A stretch of DNA of 64,000 bases from Pedobacter hiemivivus (GCF_004331685.1 NZ_SJSM01000012.1:100892-164891), one strand, 5' to 3'; counted from the stretch's first letter, positions 45,188 to 53,252 are shown. Notes: generated by a model not told the origin, from the sequence alone. Program-made: numbers and translations.

Positions 45188-45772
45188 ATCATAATCTATA
45201 TCCAGGTTGTATTGATATAGTAAGCCGGCAAGATTTAGTGAAGAGAATTTGGCTTGTCTTACTTTATTGACCGCTGGATCCAGACTGAAATTTTTTGCAG
45301 TACGGAAATCTGTTTTTTCTAAAACAGACCTGACAAAGGTTGCTCCTGTAAGGTCACAGTTATGGAATACGCTGGAAGTTAAATCTGCTTCTTCAAAATC
45401 AGTTTCTTTAAGAGAGCAGTCTGTGAATTTAGTTTTCTTGAGTTTTGTGCCGTAAAAGGTTGAATAATCAAGATGACTCTGTTCGAAACTAAAAGAAAAT
45501 AAGAATTTGTTGCACTTTGAAAAATCAATGCCAAGGATCTTACAACCCGTAAAAGTAGCATCTTTAAATCCGGTACCTGTAACTATAGTGAGCGAGAAAT
45601 TACATTGTTTAAAATGACAATCCATGAAATCATTGTGGCTCAAATTACTCTTAGAGAAATCACAATTGATGAATTCACAGCTGATAAATTCCCGGTTTTC
45701 TAATCGCTTTTCTGCATAATTGATACCGGTAAATGTTTTGCCTTCGTGGATGGTGGTTTCGTTGTTATTCAT
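45182..45772 (-). CDS. Pentapeptide-repeat protein, Qnr-like
   Basis: 196 aa. Consecutive A(D/N)LXX-type repeats (CEFINCDFSKSNLSHNDFMD, SLKETDFEEADLTSSVFHNC, DLTGATF) form a right-handed quadrilateral beta-helix that can mimic DNA, ending with FSSLNLAGLLYQYNLDIDYD, resembling the Qnr/McbG type that protects gyrase. Quinolone protection is only a possibility. The gene follows its TetR-type regulator by 3 bases, so the two are co-transcribed. Confidence 0.88.
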   Translation of the reverse strand: MNNNETTIHEGKTFTGINYAEKRLENREFISCEFINCDFSKSNLSHNDFMDCHFKQCNFSLTIVTGTGFKDATFTGCKILGIDFSKCNKFLFSFSFEQSHLDYSTFYGTKLKKTKFTDCSLKETDFEEADLTSSVFHNCDLTGATFVRSVLEKTDFRTAKNFSLDPAVNKVRQAKFSSLNLAGLLYQYNLDIDYDG

Positions 45773-45775
45773 GGA

Positions 45776-46324
45776 TTACAGACTTAATAGTTTGTTGAGG
45801 ATTTGCTGTTTCTTTTGTGTAGTGATGTTGTAAACGCCAAGGTTATCTGCGTACCATAATCCATCTGCAACCAGCATAATGATTAGGGTGTTGGTATCCA
45901 GATCTGCTAGAGATCCACCAGCGATATGCTGTGTGAACCAATTGTCCCACATCTTCTTGTAATGTTCATTGATTAGTGCCGCCTGTAAAATGACTTTCAT
46001 TGTTCTTCTGTAATGTAGGTCGTCACTTTTTTTGATGACGAAACGAAGAAAGGCGATAGGGGCAATGTCATTGCCTGAGGTTCTTTTTTCTTCATCAATC
46101 CATTCGGTCAGTTCAACAAGGCTTTGAAGCACGAGTTCTTCCAGCAGTTCTTCTTTATTACGGAAATGATGGATGATACCACCTTTACTCAAACCTGTTT
46201 TGTCTGCTATAGCTTGAAAAGTAACCTGATGCCAGTCTGCGGTGGCACCGATTTCCGCCGCTGTATTAAGAATCAGCTGCTTACTGGCTTCTGGATCTTT
46301 TTTTCTCTTATATGGATTCTCCAT
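45776..46324 (-). CDS. TetR-family transcriptional regulator
   Basis: 182 aa. The N-terminal helix-turn-helix reads AAEIGATADWHQVTFQAIADKTGLSKGGIIHHFRNKEELLEELV, diagnostic for TetR. The C-terminal ligand domain (TetR_C-like, IAPIAFLRFVIKKSDD) is variable. It shares a transcript with the pentapeptide gene and is preceded by a promoter and operator-like sequence. Confidence 0.93.
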   Translation of the reverse strand: MENPYKRKKDPEASKQLILNTAAEIGATADWHQVTFQAIADKTGLSKGGIIHHFRNKEELLEELVLQSLVELTEWIDEEKRTSGNDIAPIAFLRFVIKKSDDLHYRRTMKVILQAALINEHYKKMWDNWFTQHIAGGSLADLDTNTLIIMLVADGLWYADNLGVYNITTQKKQQILNKLLSL

Positions 46325-46328
46325 TCCT

Positions 46329-46360
46329 CAAAGATACCGAACGATTGGTTTGTTTGCAAA
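46329..46360 (-). promoter_or_regulatory. Promoter and candidate operator of the TetR/pentapeptide unit
   Basis: On the minus strand a -33 TTTG (46360-46357) and a -7 TAtcTTTG (46336-46329) are 20 bases apart, matching the Bacteroidota consensus. Between them lies the imperfect palindrome TACCGAACGATTGGTT (46335-46350), similar to TetR-family operators. The -7 ends 5 bases before the start codon, so the mRNA may be nearly leaderless. Confidence 0.6.
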
Positions 46361-46418
46361 TTTTTTATACATTTGTCACCCTCATTAGATAATTTTTATG
46401 TCGAGATATATCATCATC

Positions 46419-46655
46419 ATGTCAACTGTAATCCATACACCGAGTGATTTACACCTTGCTTCACTGGTAATAGCGGCTTTCCCTGGTGTCTTGGAATGGT
46501 CTGTTGATCTTGAGGATTGTGATCAGATATTAAGGGGGGTGTACAATGATTGTATTGGCTTAGAATTGTTAAAAAGCCTGGACGAACAGGGGGTAAATGC
46601 TAAAGTTTTGGAGGTTTTTGACAAGGAGGGAATCCCTTTGAATAATAAAAGATAA
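46419..46655 (+). CDS. Small conserved-looking protein upstream of the NO module
   Basis: 78 aa from the ATG at 46419; an ATG at 46398 adds seven residues. Pattern: TVIHTPSDLHLASLVIAAFPGVLEWSVDLEDCDQILRGVYND and VNAKVLEVFDKEGIPLNNK. It resembles a beta-alpha-beta HMA-like fold without the CxxC metal motif. No function known. The final codons and stop lie inside a 50-base perfect palindrome. It precedes the Rrf2 gene by 46 bases. Confidence 0.6.
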   Translation: MSTVIHTPSDLHLASLVIAAFPGVLEWSVDLEDCDQILRGVYNDCIGLELLKSLDEQGVNAKVLEVFDKEGIPLNNKR

Positions 46656-46681
46656 ATTTATCTTTTATTATTCAAAGGGAT
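46632..46681. repeat. Perfect 50-base palindrome before the Rrf2 gene
   Basis: Two 25-base arms (46632-46656 and 46657-46681) are perfect reverse complements with no spacer. The left arm contains the last codons and stop of the 78-aa gene; the right arm ends 5 bases before a -7 element. It would form a stable hairpin in RNA or a cruciform in DNA. May be terminator, operator, or both. Confidence 0.85.
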
Positions 46682-46685
46682 GTTT

Positions 46686-46693
46686 TACATTTG
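46686..46693 (+). promoter_or_regulatory. -7 element of the Rrf2 promoter
   Basis: TAcaTTTG matches the Bacteroidota -7 consensus exactly. It ends 8 bases before the Rrf2 ATG (46702), so transcription could start within a base or two of the start codon. No clear -33 TTG is seen at the right distance; the right arm of the palindrome fills that area. Confidence 0.5.
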
Positions 46694-46701
46694 CCCAACG
46701 A

Positions 46702-47139
46702 ATGGGAATTTTTTCAAAAACATGTGAATACGCAATGCGCTCGGTTTTTTTTATCGCGCATAGAACTGCTTCTGGCAGCAGGGTAGGGATCAAAGAAATT
46801 TCTACTGGAATTGATTCTCCTGAACATTTCTTGGCTAAGATTTTACAGGATCTCAGTAAAAGAGGAATAGTGCAATCGGCAAAAGGGCCAAATGGTGGGT
46901 TTTACATGGACTCAGCATCTTTGAAAAGACCATTGTCGGATGTGGTAGAAGCGGTTGATGGGAAGAGTTTATTTACTGGATGTGGTTTAGGTTTGGAATA
47001 CTGTTCAGAGCGTAATCCTTGTCCCTTGCATCATGAATTTAAAGAAATCCGTAATAAAATCCAGCAAATGCTTCAGGATACTTCAATTGCTGATTTTAAT
47101 GAAGATTTGAATTTAGGGATTACCAAATTGAAGAAATAA
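46702..47139 (+). CDS. Rrf2-family regulator with three cluster-type cysteines
   Basis: 145 aa winged helix: CEYAMRSVFFIAHRTASGSRVGIKEIS, SPEHFLAKILQDLSKRGIVQSAKGPNGGFYM. Cys94, Cys101 and Cys107 (CGLGLEYCSERNPC) are spaced like the [Fe-S]-binding cysteines of NsrR and IscR. With flavohemoglobin following by 45 bases, an NsrR-like nitric-oxide sensor is the best reading, though IscR-like sensing cannot be excluded by sequence. Confidence 0.9.
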   Translation: MGIFSKTCEYAMRSVFFIAHRTASGSRVGIKEISTGIDSPEHFLAKILQDLSKRGIVQSAKGPNGGFYMDSASLKRPLSDVVEAVDGKSLFTGCGLGLEYCSERNPCPLHHEFKEIRNKIQQMLQDTSIADFNEDLNLGITKLKK

Positions 47140-47184
47140 AAGATTTGATTAAATAAAAGACAAAAAGGTATTTATATATTTATT

Positions 47185-48396
47185 ATGACTAGTGAACAAA
47201 AACAATTGATCAGTGCTACTGTACCTGTGTTAAAAGAAAACGGTGTTTTGTTAACCAAACATTTCTACAACAGGATGTTTACCCACCATCCTGAACTTAA
47301 GAATCTGTTTAATATGGGCAATCAGCAAAGTGGGAAGCAGCAAACTGCACTTGCTATGACTGTTTTGGCTTATGCAGAAAATATCGCAAATCCTGGAGTA
47401 TTGATGCCTACTGTAGACAGGATAGGGAATAAGCACGTTAGCCTGGATGTCAGACCTGAGCAATATCAAATTGTAGGACGCCATTTAATTGCTTCCATTC
47501 AAGAGGTTTTGGGTGATGCGGCAACGCCAGAAATCATAGATGCCTGGACTGCGGCCTATCAACAGCTTGCTGATCTGATGTCGGGACATGAGGCAACAAT
47601 TTATCAGGCTAAGACTGTCGCGCAATATGGATGGATAGGTTGGCGTCCATTTAAAGTGAAGGAAAAAGTTAAAGAATCTGAAGAGATTACCTCGTTTTAT
47701 ATTGTTCCGGCAGATGGCGGCCAGGTAATGGCACATATACCGGGACAATACATTAGCTTACGTGTGTTTTTACCGGAACTGAACTTATACCAGGCACGTC
47801 AGTACAGTATTTCTAGTGTTCCTAGTCAAGCATATTATCGGATTTCTGTTAAGGCCGAAAAGGGAGCTAGTATAGATACCAATGGTTTAATTAGTAATCA
47901 TCTTCATGAGTGTATAAAGGTGGGGGATATAATTGATTTAACTGCCCCGGCTGGTGATTTCAGATTGGCGGAAGATTTGACTGCTCCAGTTGTATTTATT
48001 AGTGGCGGTGTGGGGTTAACACCGATGATAAGTATGCTTCAGAATTTGGTAGAAAAGAATTTCGACTATCCAATAACTTGGCTACATGGCTGTCGCAATC
48101 GATCAGTGCATGCTTTTAAGAACCAGCTGGATGAGATTGTAAATGGGAACGATAGGATTGAACAGTATGTTTTTTATGATATTCCTACAGAAATGGATAA
48201 ACTGGAAGGGGTGATGGAAGGGTTTTTAGATCTGAGTAAAATAGCTGCTTTGCCACAATTTCCAGGAACTAAATATTATGTTTGTGGACCAGCAGTTTTT
48301 ATTCGTAAACAGTATCAGGATCTGATTGCAAGGGGGATTGAAAAGGAGTCTATTTTGTTTGAGGAATTTGGCCCTGCATTGATTCAATTAAATTAA
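47185..48396 (+). CDS. hmp: Flavohemoglobin (nitric oxide dioxygenase)
   Basis: 403 aa. Globin domain (about 1-140) with Tyr28 (KHFYNRMF), Phe42 and the proximal His84 (IGNKHVSLDVRPEQY). FAD-binding domain (about 150-255, HIPGQYISLRVFLPE, ARQYSISSVPS) and NAD-binding domain (about 265-403, VVFISGGVGLTPMISMLQNL, KYYVCGPAVFI, EEFGPA). It oxidises nitric oxide to nitrate using NAD(P)H and O2 in the cytosol. It sits between a likely NO-sensing Rrf2 regulator and a truncated hemoglobin. Confidence 0.96.
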   Translation: MTSEQKQLISATVPVLKENGVLLTKHFYNRMFTHHPELKNLFNMGNQQSGKQQTALAMTVLAYAENIANPGVLMPTVDRIGNKHVSLDVRPEQYQIVGRHLIASIQEVLGDAATPEIIDAWTAAYQQLADLMSGHEATIYQAKTVAQYGWIGWRPFKVKEKVKESEEITSFYIVPADGGQVMAHIPGQYISLRVFLPELNLYQARQYSISSVPSQAYYRISVKAEKGASIDTNGLISNHLHECIKVGDIIDLTAPAGDFRLAEDLTAPVVFISGGVGLTPMISMLQNLVEKNFDYPITWLHGCRNRSVHAFKNQLDEIVNGNDRIEQYVFYDIPTEMDKLEGVMEGFLDLSKIAALPQFPGTKYYVCGPAVFIRKQYQDLIARGIEKESILFEEFGPALIQLN

Positions 48397-48407
48397 TCAC
48401 AACTCAA

Positions 48408-48800
48408 ATGGAAGCAGAACACGATATTATTGATCTAAATGATATCATTGAATTAGTTAACGGCTTTTATGCTAAGGTGCAGCACGATGAACTTATTGGC
48501 CCCATATTTAATGATGTGATTAAAGAATGGGAGCCGCATCTACAAAAAATGTATGCCTTTTGGAACGCGGTACTGTTTGGTGTACCAGGTTTCACAGGGA
48601 ATCCTTTTGCCAGACATGCGCCCTTACCTATTGAACAGGCACATTTTGACCGTTGGCTGGTGTTGTTTAATGAAACGGTAGATGCCTTATTTGCAGGAGA
48701 AATGGCCGATCAAGCCAAGAAAAAGGCAGAGACCATGGCATTGATGTTTTTAAGTAAACTACAACATATGAGGGGATGCCCAGCCAAGGTTATTGTATAA
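48408..48800 (+). CDS. Group III truncated hemoglobin-like protein
   Basis: 130 aa. DIIELVNGFYAKVQHDELIGPIF, WEPHLQKMYAFWNAVLFGVPGFTG, FARHAPLPIEQAHFDRWLVLFNETVDALFAG fit group III (HbP/TrHbIII) globins with a conserved histidine (AHFDRW) as the likely proximal ligand. It starts 11 bases after hmp, in the same unit. Group III members are implicated in nitrosative and oxygen chemistry. Its stop codon lies within a 30-base tandem repeat. Confidence 0.88.
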   Translation: MEAEHDIIDLNDIIELVNGFYAKVQHDELIGPIFNDVIKEWEPHLQKMYAFWNAVLFGVPGFTGNPFARHAPLPIEQAHFDRWLVLFNETVDALFAGEMADQAKKKAETMALMFLSKLQHMRGCPAKVIV

Positions 48801-48854
48801 AAAAGTAGGTCCATTCCTCTTAAAGTATAAAAAAGTAGGTCCATTCCTCTTAAA
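48795..48854. repeat. Perfect tandem duplication of a 30-base unit
   Basis: Copies 48795-48824 and 48825-48854 are identical (beginning gtataaaaaagtagg). The first includes the stop codon of the truncated hemoglobin gene. Each copy includes the 5' arm of the terminator hairpin that follows. Confidence 0.9.
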
Positions 48855-48872
48855 TTTACGAGGAATGGACCT
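48837..48872. terminator. Bidirectional terminator with duplicated left arm
   Basis: Perfect 13-base stem (aggtccattcctc at 48837-48849; gaggaatggacct at 48860-48872), 10-base loop. Because of the tandem repeat, a second identical left arm lies at 48807-48819. It sits between the convergent globin and pirin genes. Confidence 0.75.
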
Positions 48873-48896
48873 ATATGATAAAAGTAATATTGGAGC

Positions 48897-49769
48897 TTAG
48901 TCTGCCAACACACCAAATTTTCCCATATTGAAATCCGCAATTGCTTGATGGATTTCTGCTTCGGTATTCATTACAAAAGGGCCATAACTTACAATCGGCT
49001 CATTGATTGGCTCACCGCTCAATAATAAGATTACGCTTTTCTGGTTTGCTTTAATATGAATTTCTTCGCCTTCATTTGCAAACAAGACAAAACTATGTTC
49101 AGTTGCCATTTCTCCATTTACCTCCACACTACCATTAACTACTAATAAAGCCGTATTATGTCCAGCCTGAATTGATGTGTTTATTTCTGCACCTTCGTTC
49201 AATTTAATGTCAAACAAGTTTACAGGGCTATAAGTCTTAGCGGGACCTGTAGTTCCGTTAAAGTCTCCAGCGATCACATTTACCACTCCGGCGTCATTCG
49301 GTATGGTTATTTTTCCCATTCCGGCAGCTGTTAATTCCTGGTAATGCGGTGTAACGGATTTATCTTTTTTAGGAAGATTTACCCATAACTGTACCATTTC
49401 AAACGGACCACCTTTTTTAGAAAATGCCTCTTCATGGTATTCTTTGTGTAATATCCCATTACCAGCAGTCATCCATTGTACATCGCCAGTACTGATAATT
49501 CCATGGCTGCCACTACTGTCATGGTGTGCTACAGATCCTTTGTAAGCAATGGTTACAGTTTCAAAGCCTTTATGTGGGTGAACGCCTACACCACGAAGGT
49601 GGTCTGAAGGACCAAAATCATATTCAGGGTTAAAGTCCAATAGTAAAAATGGACTTATTCTCTCTTGAGGAATACCAGCTCCAGGAATGTAGTTAAACAC
49701 CCTGAAACCATCACCAACCATATGCGGTTTGCCGGAATTTGTCACGATTTTTTCAATTAACTTTTTCAT
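48897..49769 (-). CDS. Pirin-family protein
   Basis: 290 aa from the ATG at 49769, preceded by a strong aggag site 8 bases away; the longer open frame is not needed. Bicupin landmarks: FLLLDFNPEYDFGP, GVGVHPHKGFETVTIAYKG, SVAHHDSSGSHG, QWMTAGNGILHKEYHEE with metal-binding histidines. Bacterial pirins are iron cupins, some with quercetinase activity, others tied to redox sensing. The role here is not readable. It follows the ABC-F gene on the same strand by 84 bases, with its own -7 element. Confidence 0.92.
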   Translation of the reverse strand: MKKLIEKIVTNSGKPHMVGDGFRVFNYIPGAGIPQERISPFLLLDFNPEYDFGPSDHLRGVGVHPHKGFETVTIAYKGSVAHHDSSGSHGIISTGDVQWMTAGNGILHKEYHEEAFSKKGGPFEMVQLWVNLPKKDKSVTPHYQELTAAGMGKITIPNDAGVVNVIAGDFNGTTGPAKTYSPVNLFDIKLNEGAEINTSIQAGHNTALLVVNGSVEVNGEMATEHSFVLFANEGEEIHIKANQKSVILLLSGEPINEPIVSYGPFVMNTEAEIHQAIADFNMGKFGVLAD

Positions 49770-49829
49770 TTTGTTTCTCCTTTTTATAAGATCAATGCGA
49801 TTCGTTTTGATCGTTTTAATTATTGAATA

Positions 49830-49837
49830 CAAAGATA
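49830..49837 (-). promoter_or_regulatory. -7 element of the pirin promoter
   Basis: The minus strand reads TAtcTTTG here, the full Bacteroidota -7 consensus, about 60 bases before the pirin start. No clear -33 element. Separates pirin transcription from the upstream ABC-F gene. Confidence 0.5.
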
Positions 49838-49853
49838 TCTGCGTCTTCTTTGC

Positions 49854-51455
49854 TTAGCATTGATGTAGGATAAGAAGTATCGAACGTTCGATTTCTATTT
49901 GCTTCAAAAAGTACTCGTCGTGGCACACGACTAATAATGTCCCTTTGTATTGGTTAATCGCGGCAGTTAAAATTTCTACATTCATAATGTCAAGGTTATT
50001 GGTTGGCTCGTCCAGTACGATGATGTCGGGCGCTTGATTACTTATGGTTAGTGAACAAAGCATCAATCGCATCTTTTCTCCACCACTAAGTGCAGTACAT
50101 GGTTTTTCCCAATATTCTTTTGTAAATAAAAAGCGGCTTAAACGGATCTTTATTTCATGTTCCTGTAAAGCCCCTGAATTATATCGTTGCACTTGTTCAT
50201 AAACATTTAAGGTGTTGTCAATTAATGAATAATCCTGATCAATGTAAACAGTTTTTATTTCAGCGCGATCAAGATTTCCTGATAAGGGGGCTAGTTCGCC
50301 CAAAATCATTTTTATAAGGGTCGTTTTACCAGAGCCATTTAGCCCCTTTATGGCTATACGTTCGCCGCTCTTGATTTGAAAGTTTAGTCCTTCCTTCCAA
50401 AGTAATCGATCTTCATATCCAAAATTCGCATCTCTGGCTGTCATCAATATCTTTCCCTTATGGAGCGTAGAATTATCAAAGTCCATCTTCATTTTATCAA
50501 TATCAGGTATTGCTTCCCGCAATTGATGAAGTTGCTGAGATATTGCACTTACTTTCTCCGAATGAATGCCCTTCATGCGCGATGTACTGTTCTCTGCATT
50601 GTTTCTGAGCGTATTCATGACAATGGTAGGCAGCCCCGCTTTTTCTTGCTTTTTCTTTCCACGCGCATCCAGTTTTTGCTGTCGTTCTAAAGATTCCTTT
50701 TCTGTTTCTTTAGCTTTGCGGAGTGTCTTTTCTTTGATTTTAAGGTCATGAGCCAAAGCATTGCCCTCAATTGCTTTCTGGCTGGTATAGAAATCGTAAT
50801 TTCCACCATAAGTAGTTATGCCACGCTTGCTGAGCTCATAAACGGTATTAAGGAGGTTTAGTAAAGTCCTGTCATGACTTACTACAACTAGCGTTTGTTT
50901 AGTAGATTTTATATAATCATAGAGTATGCTTCTACTGTGAGCATCTAAATGATTACTGGGCTCATCTAGTAAAACGATGTCGGGACGGTGAATTGCGATG
51001 CCGGCTAGAAAAACTCTTGTTTTTTGTCCACCGCTTAATGTTCCCATTTTTTGAGTTAAATCTAGTTCATCAAGATGCCAATAGGACAAAGCTTCTTTGT
51101 ATCGTTCTTCAATTCCCCAGTCATCCTCAAGCAATGCCAAATTTGTATCTGTTAAATGGCCGTCTAAAATTTCTGTTAGAGCCTTTAGTTTATGATCAAT
51201 ACGCAGTGCTTGAGCGACATTGTAATCGTTAAACTGACCAAATAGTTGGGGTATATAATATGGATTCGACTTAGCATTTACTGCTCCGGCCGAAGGGGTT
51301 AAATTTCCTGATAAAATGTTTAGAAGTGTAGATTTTCCTACACCATTATTGCCTATTAAAGCAATTTTCTCTTGTTTGTTAATAACGAGATTAAGATCCG
51401 AAAACAGTAAATCTCTGTTGGGATGAGTATAAGTAACACCTTGAAGTATAAGCAT
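49854..51455 (-). CDS. ABC-F family ATPase
   Basis: 533 aa soluble protein with two ATP-binding cassettes and no membrane segments. Cassette 1: ALIGNNGVGKSTLLNIL (Walker A), LSGGQKTRVFLAG (signature), IVLLDEPSNHLD (Walker B). Cassette 2: AIKGLNGSGKTTLIKMI, LSGGEKMRLMLCS, IIVLDEPTNNLD. The linker (about 225-300) is rich in Lys and Glu, as in ribosome-binding ABC-F proteins. These act on stalled or antibiotic-bound ribosomes; whether this one gives resistance cannot be told. It is divergent from the L,D-transpeptidase gene. Confidence 0.93.
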   Translation of the reverse strand: MLILQGVTYTHPNRDLLFSDLNLVINKQEKIALIGNNGVGKSTLLNILSGNLTPSAGAVNAKSNPYYIPQLFGQFNDYNVAQALRIDHKLKALTEILDGHLTDTNLALLEDDWGIEERYKEALSYWHLDELDLTQKMGTLSGGQKTRVFLAGIAIHRPDIVLLDEPSNHLDAHSRSILYDYIKSTKQTLVVVSHDRTLLNLLNTVYELSKRGITTYGGNYDFYTSQKAIEGNALAHDLKIKEKTLRKAKETEKESLERQQKLDARGKKKQEKAGLPTIVMNTLRNNAENSTSRMKGIHSEKVSAISQQLHQLREAIPDIDKMKMDFDNSTLHKGKILMTARDANFGYEDRLLWKEGLNFQIKSGERIAIKGLNGSGKTTLIKMILGELAPLSGNLDRAEIKTVYIDQDYSLIDNTLNVYEQVQRYNSGALQEHEIKIRLSRFLFTKEYWEKPCTALSGGEKMRLMLCSLTISNQAPDIIVLDEPTNNLDIMNVEILTAAINQYKGTLLVVCHDEYFLKQIEIERSILLILHQC

Positions 51456-51684
51456 GTTTCTTTCTTTAAAGCGTAAAAAAATAAAGCCTGGTATACTGGC
51501 TCTGTTAATTTTTTCTAAAAGAAAGGAAATCCTACATTATGGTGTCTTTTGATTGTTGTCAACAAAAGTATAAAAAAATACTTGATAACCTTTAATTATG
51601 ACCTATTAATGAAAAACATTACTATTCAGCGATTGTTGTGATTTTGGTGATGCTATTGCAGCACAAATTTAGACCTCTACCAAT
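51456..51684. other. Divergent intergenic region between ABC-F and L,D-transpeptidase genes
   Basis: No gene. Two adjacent inverted repeats are visible: ttgttg-t-caacaa (51553-51565) and aagtat-N6-atactt (51566-51583). On the minus strand a short AGCC/GGCT stem (51501-51485) is followed by a run of seven Ts, a weak terminator-like element in the ABC-F leader. Promoters were not identified with confidence. Confidence 0.45.
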
Positions 51685-53097
51685 ATGTTTAGAACCGGTA
51701 GCGTTGGGCGTTTTTTATTCCTATGTGGGCTTGTGACGATCAATTTATGGTCGTTAGCATCCGTTTATGGTATTAGTCGACAAAGTGTCCCCGCAGATAC
51801 CATAGCGATATTTAAAGAAGAATTAAGCGATACCATGTCAACTTTGGAGTATCACGATGAGTTCCTATCATTTTATGAGAAAAATAATTATCAAACTGTA
51901 CTGTTGAATAGGTTTTTGAGAAATGGTCAGTTAGCATATTTGCTTAGTGATTTGGAAAGTGTAGCTGATCATGGCTTAGATCCCGAAATTTTTAGGGCTA
52001 GCGAGTTTCGGTTAATAATGGAGGAAATAAATCGTGAGAAGTGGTTTAGGGACATTGAAACTTATCGTAAAAAGGTGAAATTGGAGTTGCTAACAGCCTA
52101 TGCAGTGTTGAAATATAGTACGATCATGGAGTTCGGATTGGTAGAGCCTCAGTCTGTAGATTCTAATTATTTTAGTACTACAGTTACTGCCGATAGTACC
52201 TTTGTGACACGGGTTCTTGAGCGCAGGGAAGTGAAAAATTATTTGGATAGTATACAACCCAGGGATAGAGTATATAAGGCTTTCCAGTTTGCGCTCAAAT
52301 CGGATGAATTAGCGCCTGGTAAAACACTGGAAGAGACTAAGTCTGTTTTGTCGGTAAATATGGAACGGTTAAGGTGGAAAAACAGGCAGACCGAGCCTAA
52401 ATATGTAATGGTAAATCTTGCGAATTTTAGTCTGGATGTAATCGACCAGGAGGAATCTGTTCTGAATATGAAGGTTTGTGTAGGGGAATCTGGTAGATGG
52501 GCAAGTCCTCAATTGAATAGTAAAATTTATAGCGTGCAGGTAAACCCCGTTTGGAATATTCCGGTTAGTATCGCTAAGTCGGAGACTGTGAGGAACGCAA
52601 AGAGAGATCGGTATTATTTGGCCAATAACAATATTGCAGTTTATAAAGACGGAAAGCGCATTGGTAATCCTTCAGCTATTGACTGGACCATTAACAATGC
52701 AGAAGATTATGTTTTTAAACAGATGCCCGGAGAATTGAACGCGCTTGGTAAGATTAAGTTCCTTTTTAACAACGATTGTGGCGTTTATTTGCATGATACG
52801 CCTTTAAAATCAGCATTTAAAAAGAAGAATAGGGCAATTAGTCATGGATGTATTCGCTTAGAAAAGCCAATGGAACTGGCATTGTTTCTTTTTGGTGAAG
52901 GAGCCAAATACGAACAAATAAAAAAGGCAATGTTGAATGGCTACCCACAGGCTAAGTATATTGGTTTACCTCAGTCAGTTCCAATAACACTTACTTATTT
53001 TACGGCGTTTACTGATGATAAGGGGGATGTGGTGTATTGTGATGATATTTATGGACTTGATGAGGTTTTGTCAGCTAGACTAATTGCTGGTAGGTGA
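51685..53097 (+). CDS. L,D-transpeptidase (YcbB-like)
   Basis: 470 aa. Signal peptide (to about residue 30). An N-terminal scaffold of about 190 residues (EYHDEFLSFYEKNNYQTVLL, LLSDLESVADHGLDPEIF) is followed by the catalytic YkuD domain (from about 240, YVMVNLANFSLDVIDQEES) with the active-site motif HGCIRLE, giving His387 and Cys389. It makes 3-3 cross-links in peptidoglycan in the periplasm. The following GH20-like gene is 155 bases downstream. Confidence 0.93.
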   Translation: MFRTGSVGRFLFLCGLVTINLWSLASVYGISRQSVPADTIAIFKEELSDTMSTLEYHDEFLSFYEKNNYQTVLLNRFLRNGQLAYLLSDLESVADHGLDPEIFRASEFRLIMEEINREKWFRDIETYRKKVKLELLTAYAVLKYSTIMEFGLVEPQSVDSNYFSTTVTADSTFVTRVLERREVKNYLDSIQPRDRVYKAFQFALKSDELAPGKTLEETKSVLSVNMERLRWKNRQTEPKYVMVNLANFSLDVIDQEESVLNMKVCVGESGRWASPQLNSKIYSVQVNPVWNIPVSIAKSETVRNAKRDRYYLANNNIAVYKDGKRIGNPSAIDWTINNAEDYVFKQMPGELNALGKIKFLFNNDCGVYLHDTPLKSAFKKKNRAISHGCIRLEKPMELALFLFGEGAKYEQIKKAMLNGYPQAKYIGLPQSVPITLTYFTAFTDDKGDVVYCDDIYGLDEVLSARLIAGR

Positions 53098-53252
53098 TAA
53101 ATCTGTTTTCCATCTAATGGGATGATTATTTCTTTAAAGCATAGAAAAAGCTATAGTTTGTTTTAAAAATAATTGAAAGTATTTGATTTTTTTACAGGTA
53201 TATAGGGGAAATTTTCTGTGCAGGATATTTATATAATTTGTATATTTAAAAT

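Noticed and set aside
46632..46681. Invertible promoter or phase-variable switch at the 50-base palindrome
   Set aside because: The arms have no spacer to invert and no recombinase gene is nearby.
48795..48872. CRISPR-like repeat
   Set aside because: Only two abutting copies without spacers and no cas genes; it is a simple tandem duplication at a terminator.
48710..48940. 76-codon minus-strand open frame across the globin end and the terminator
   Set aside because: Its translation contains the tandem repeat twice (repeated LRGMDLLFYT), showing it is an artefact of the duplicated non-coding DNA.
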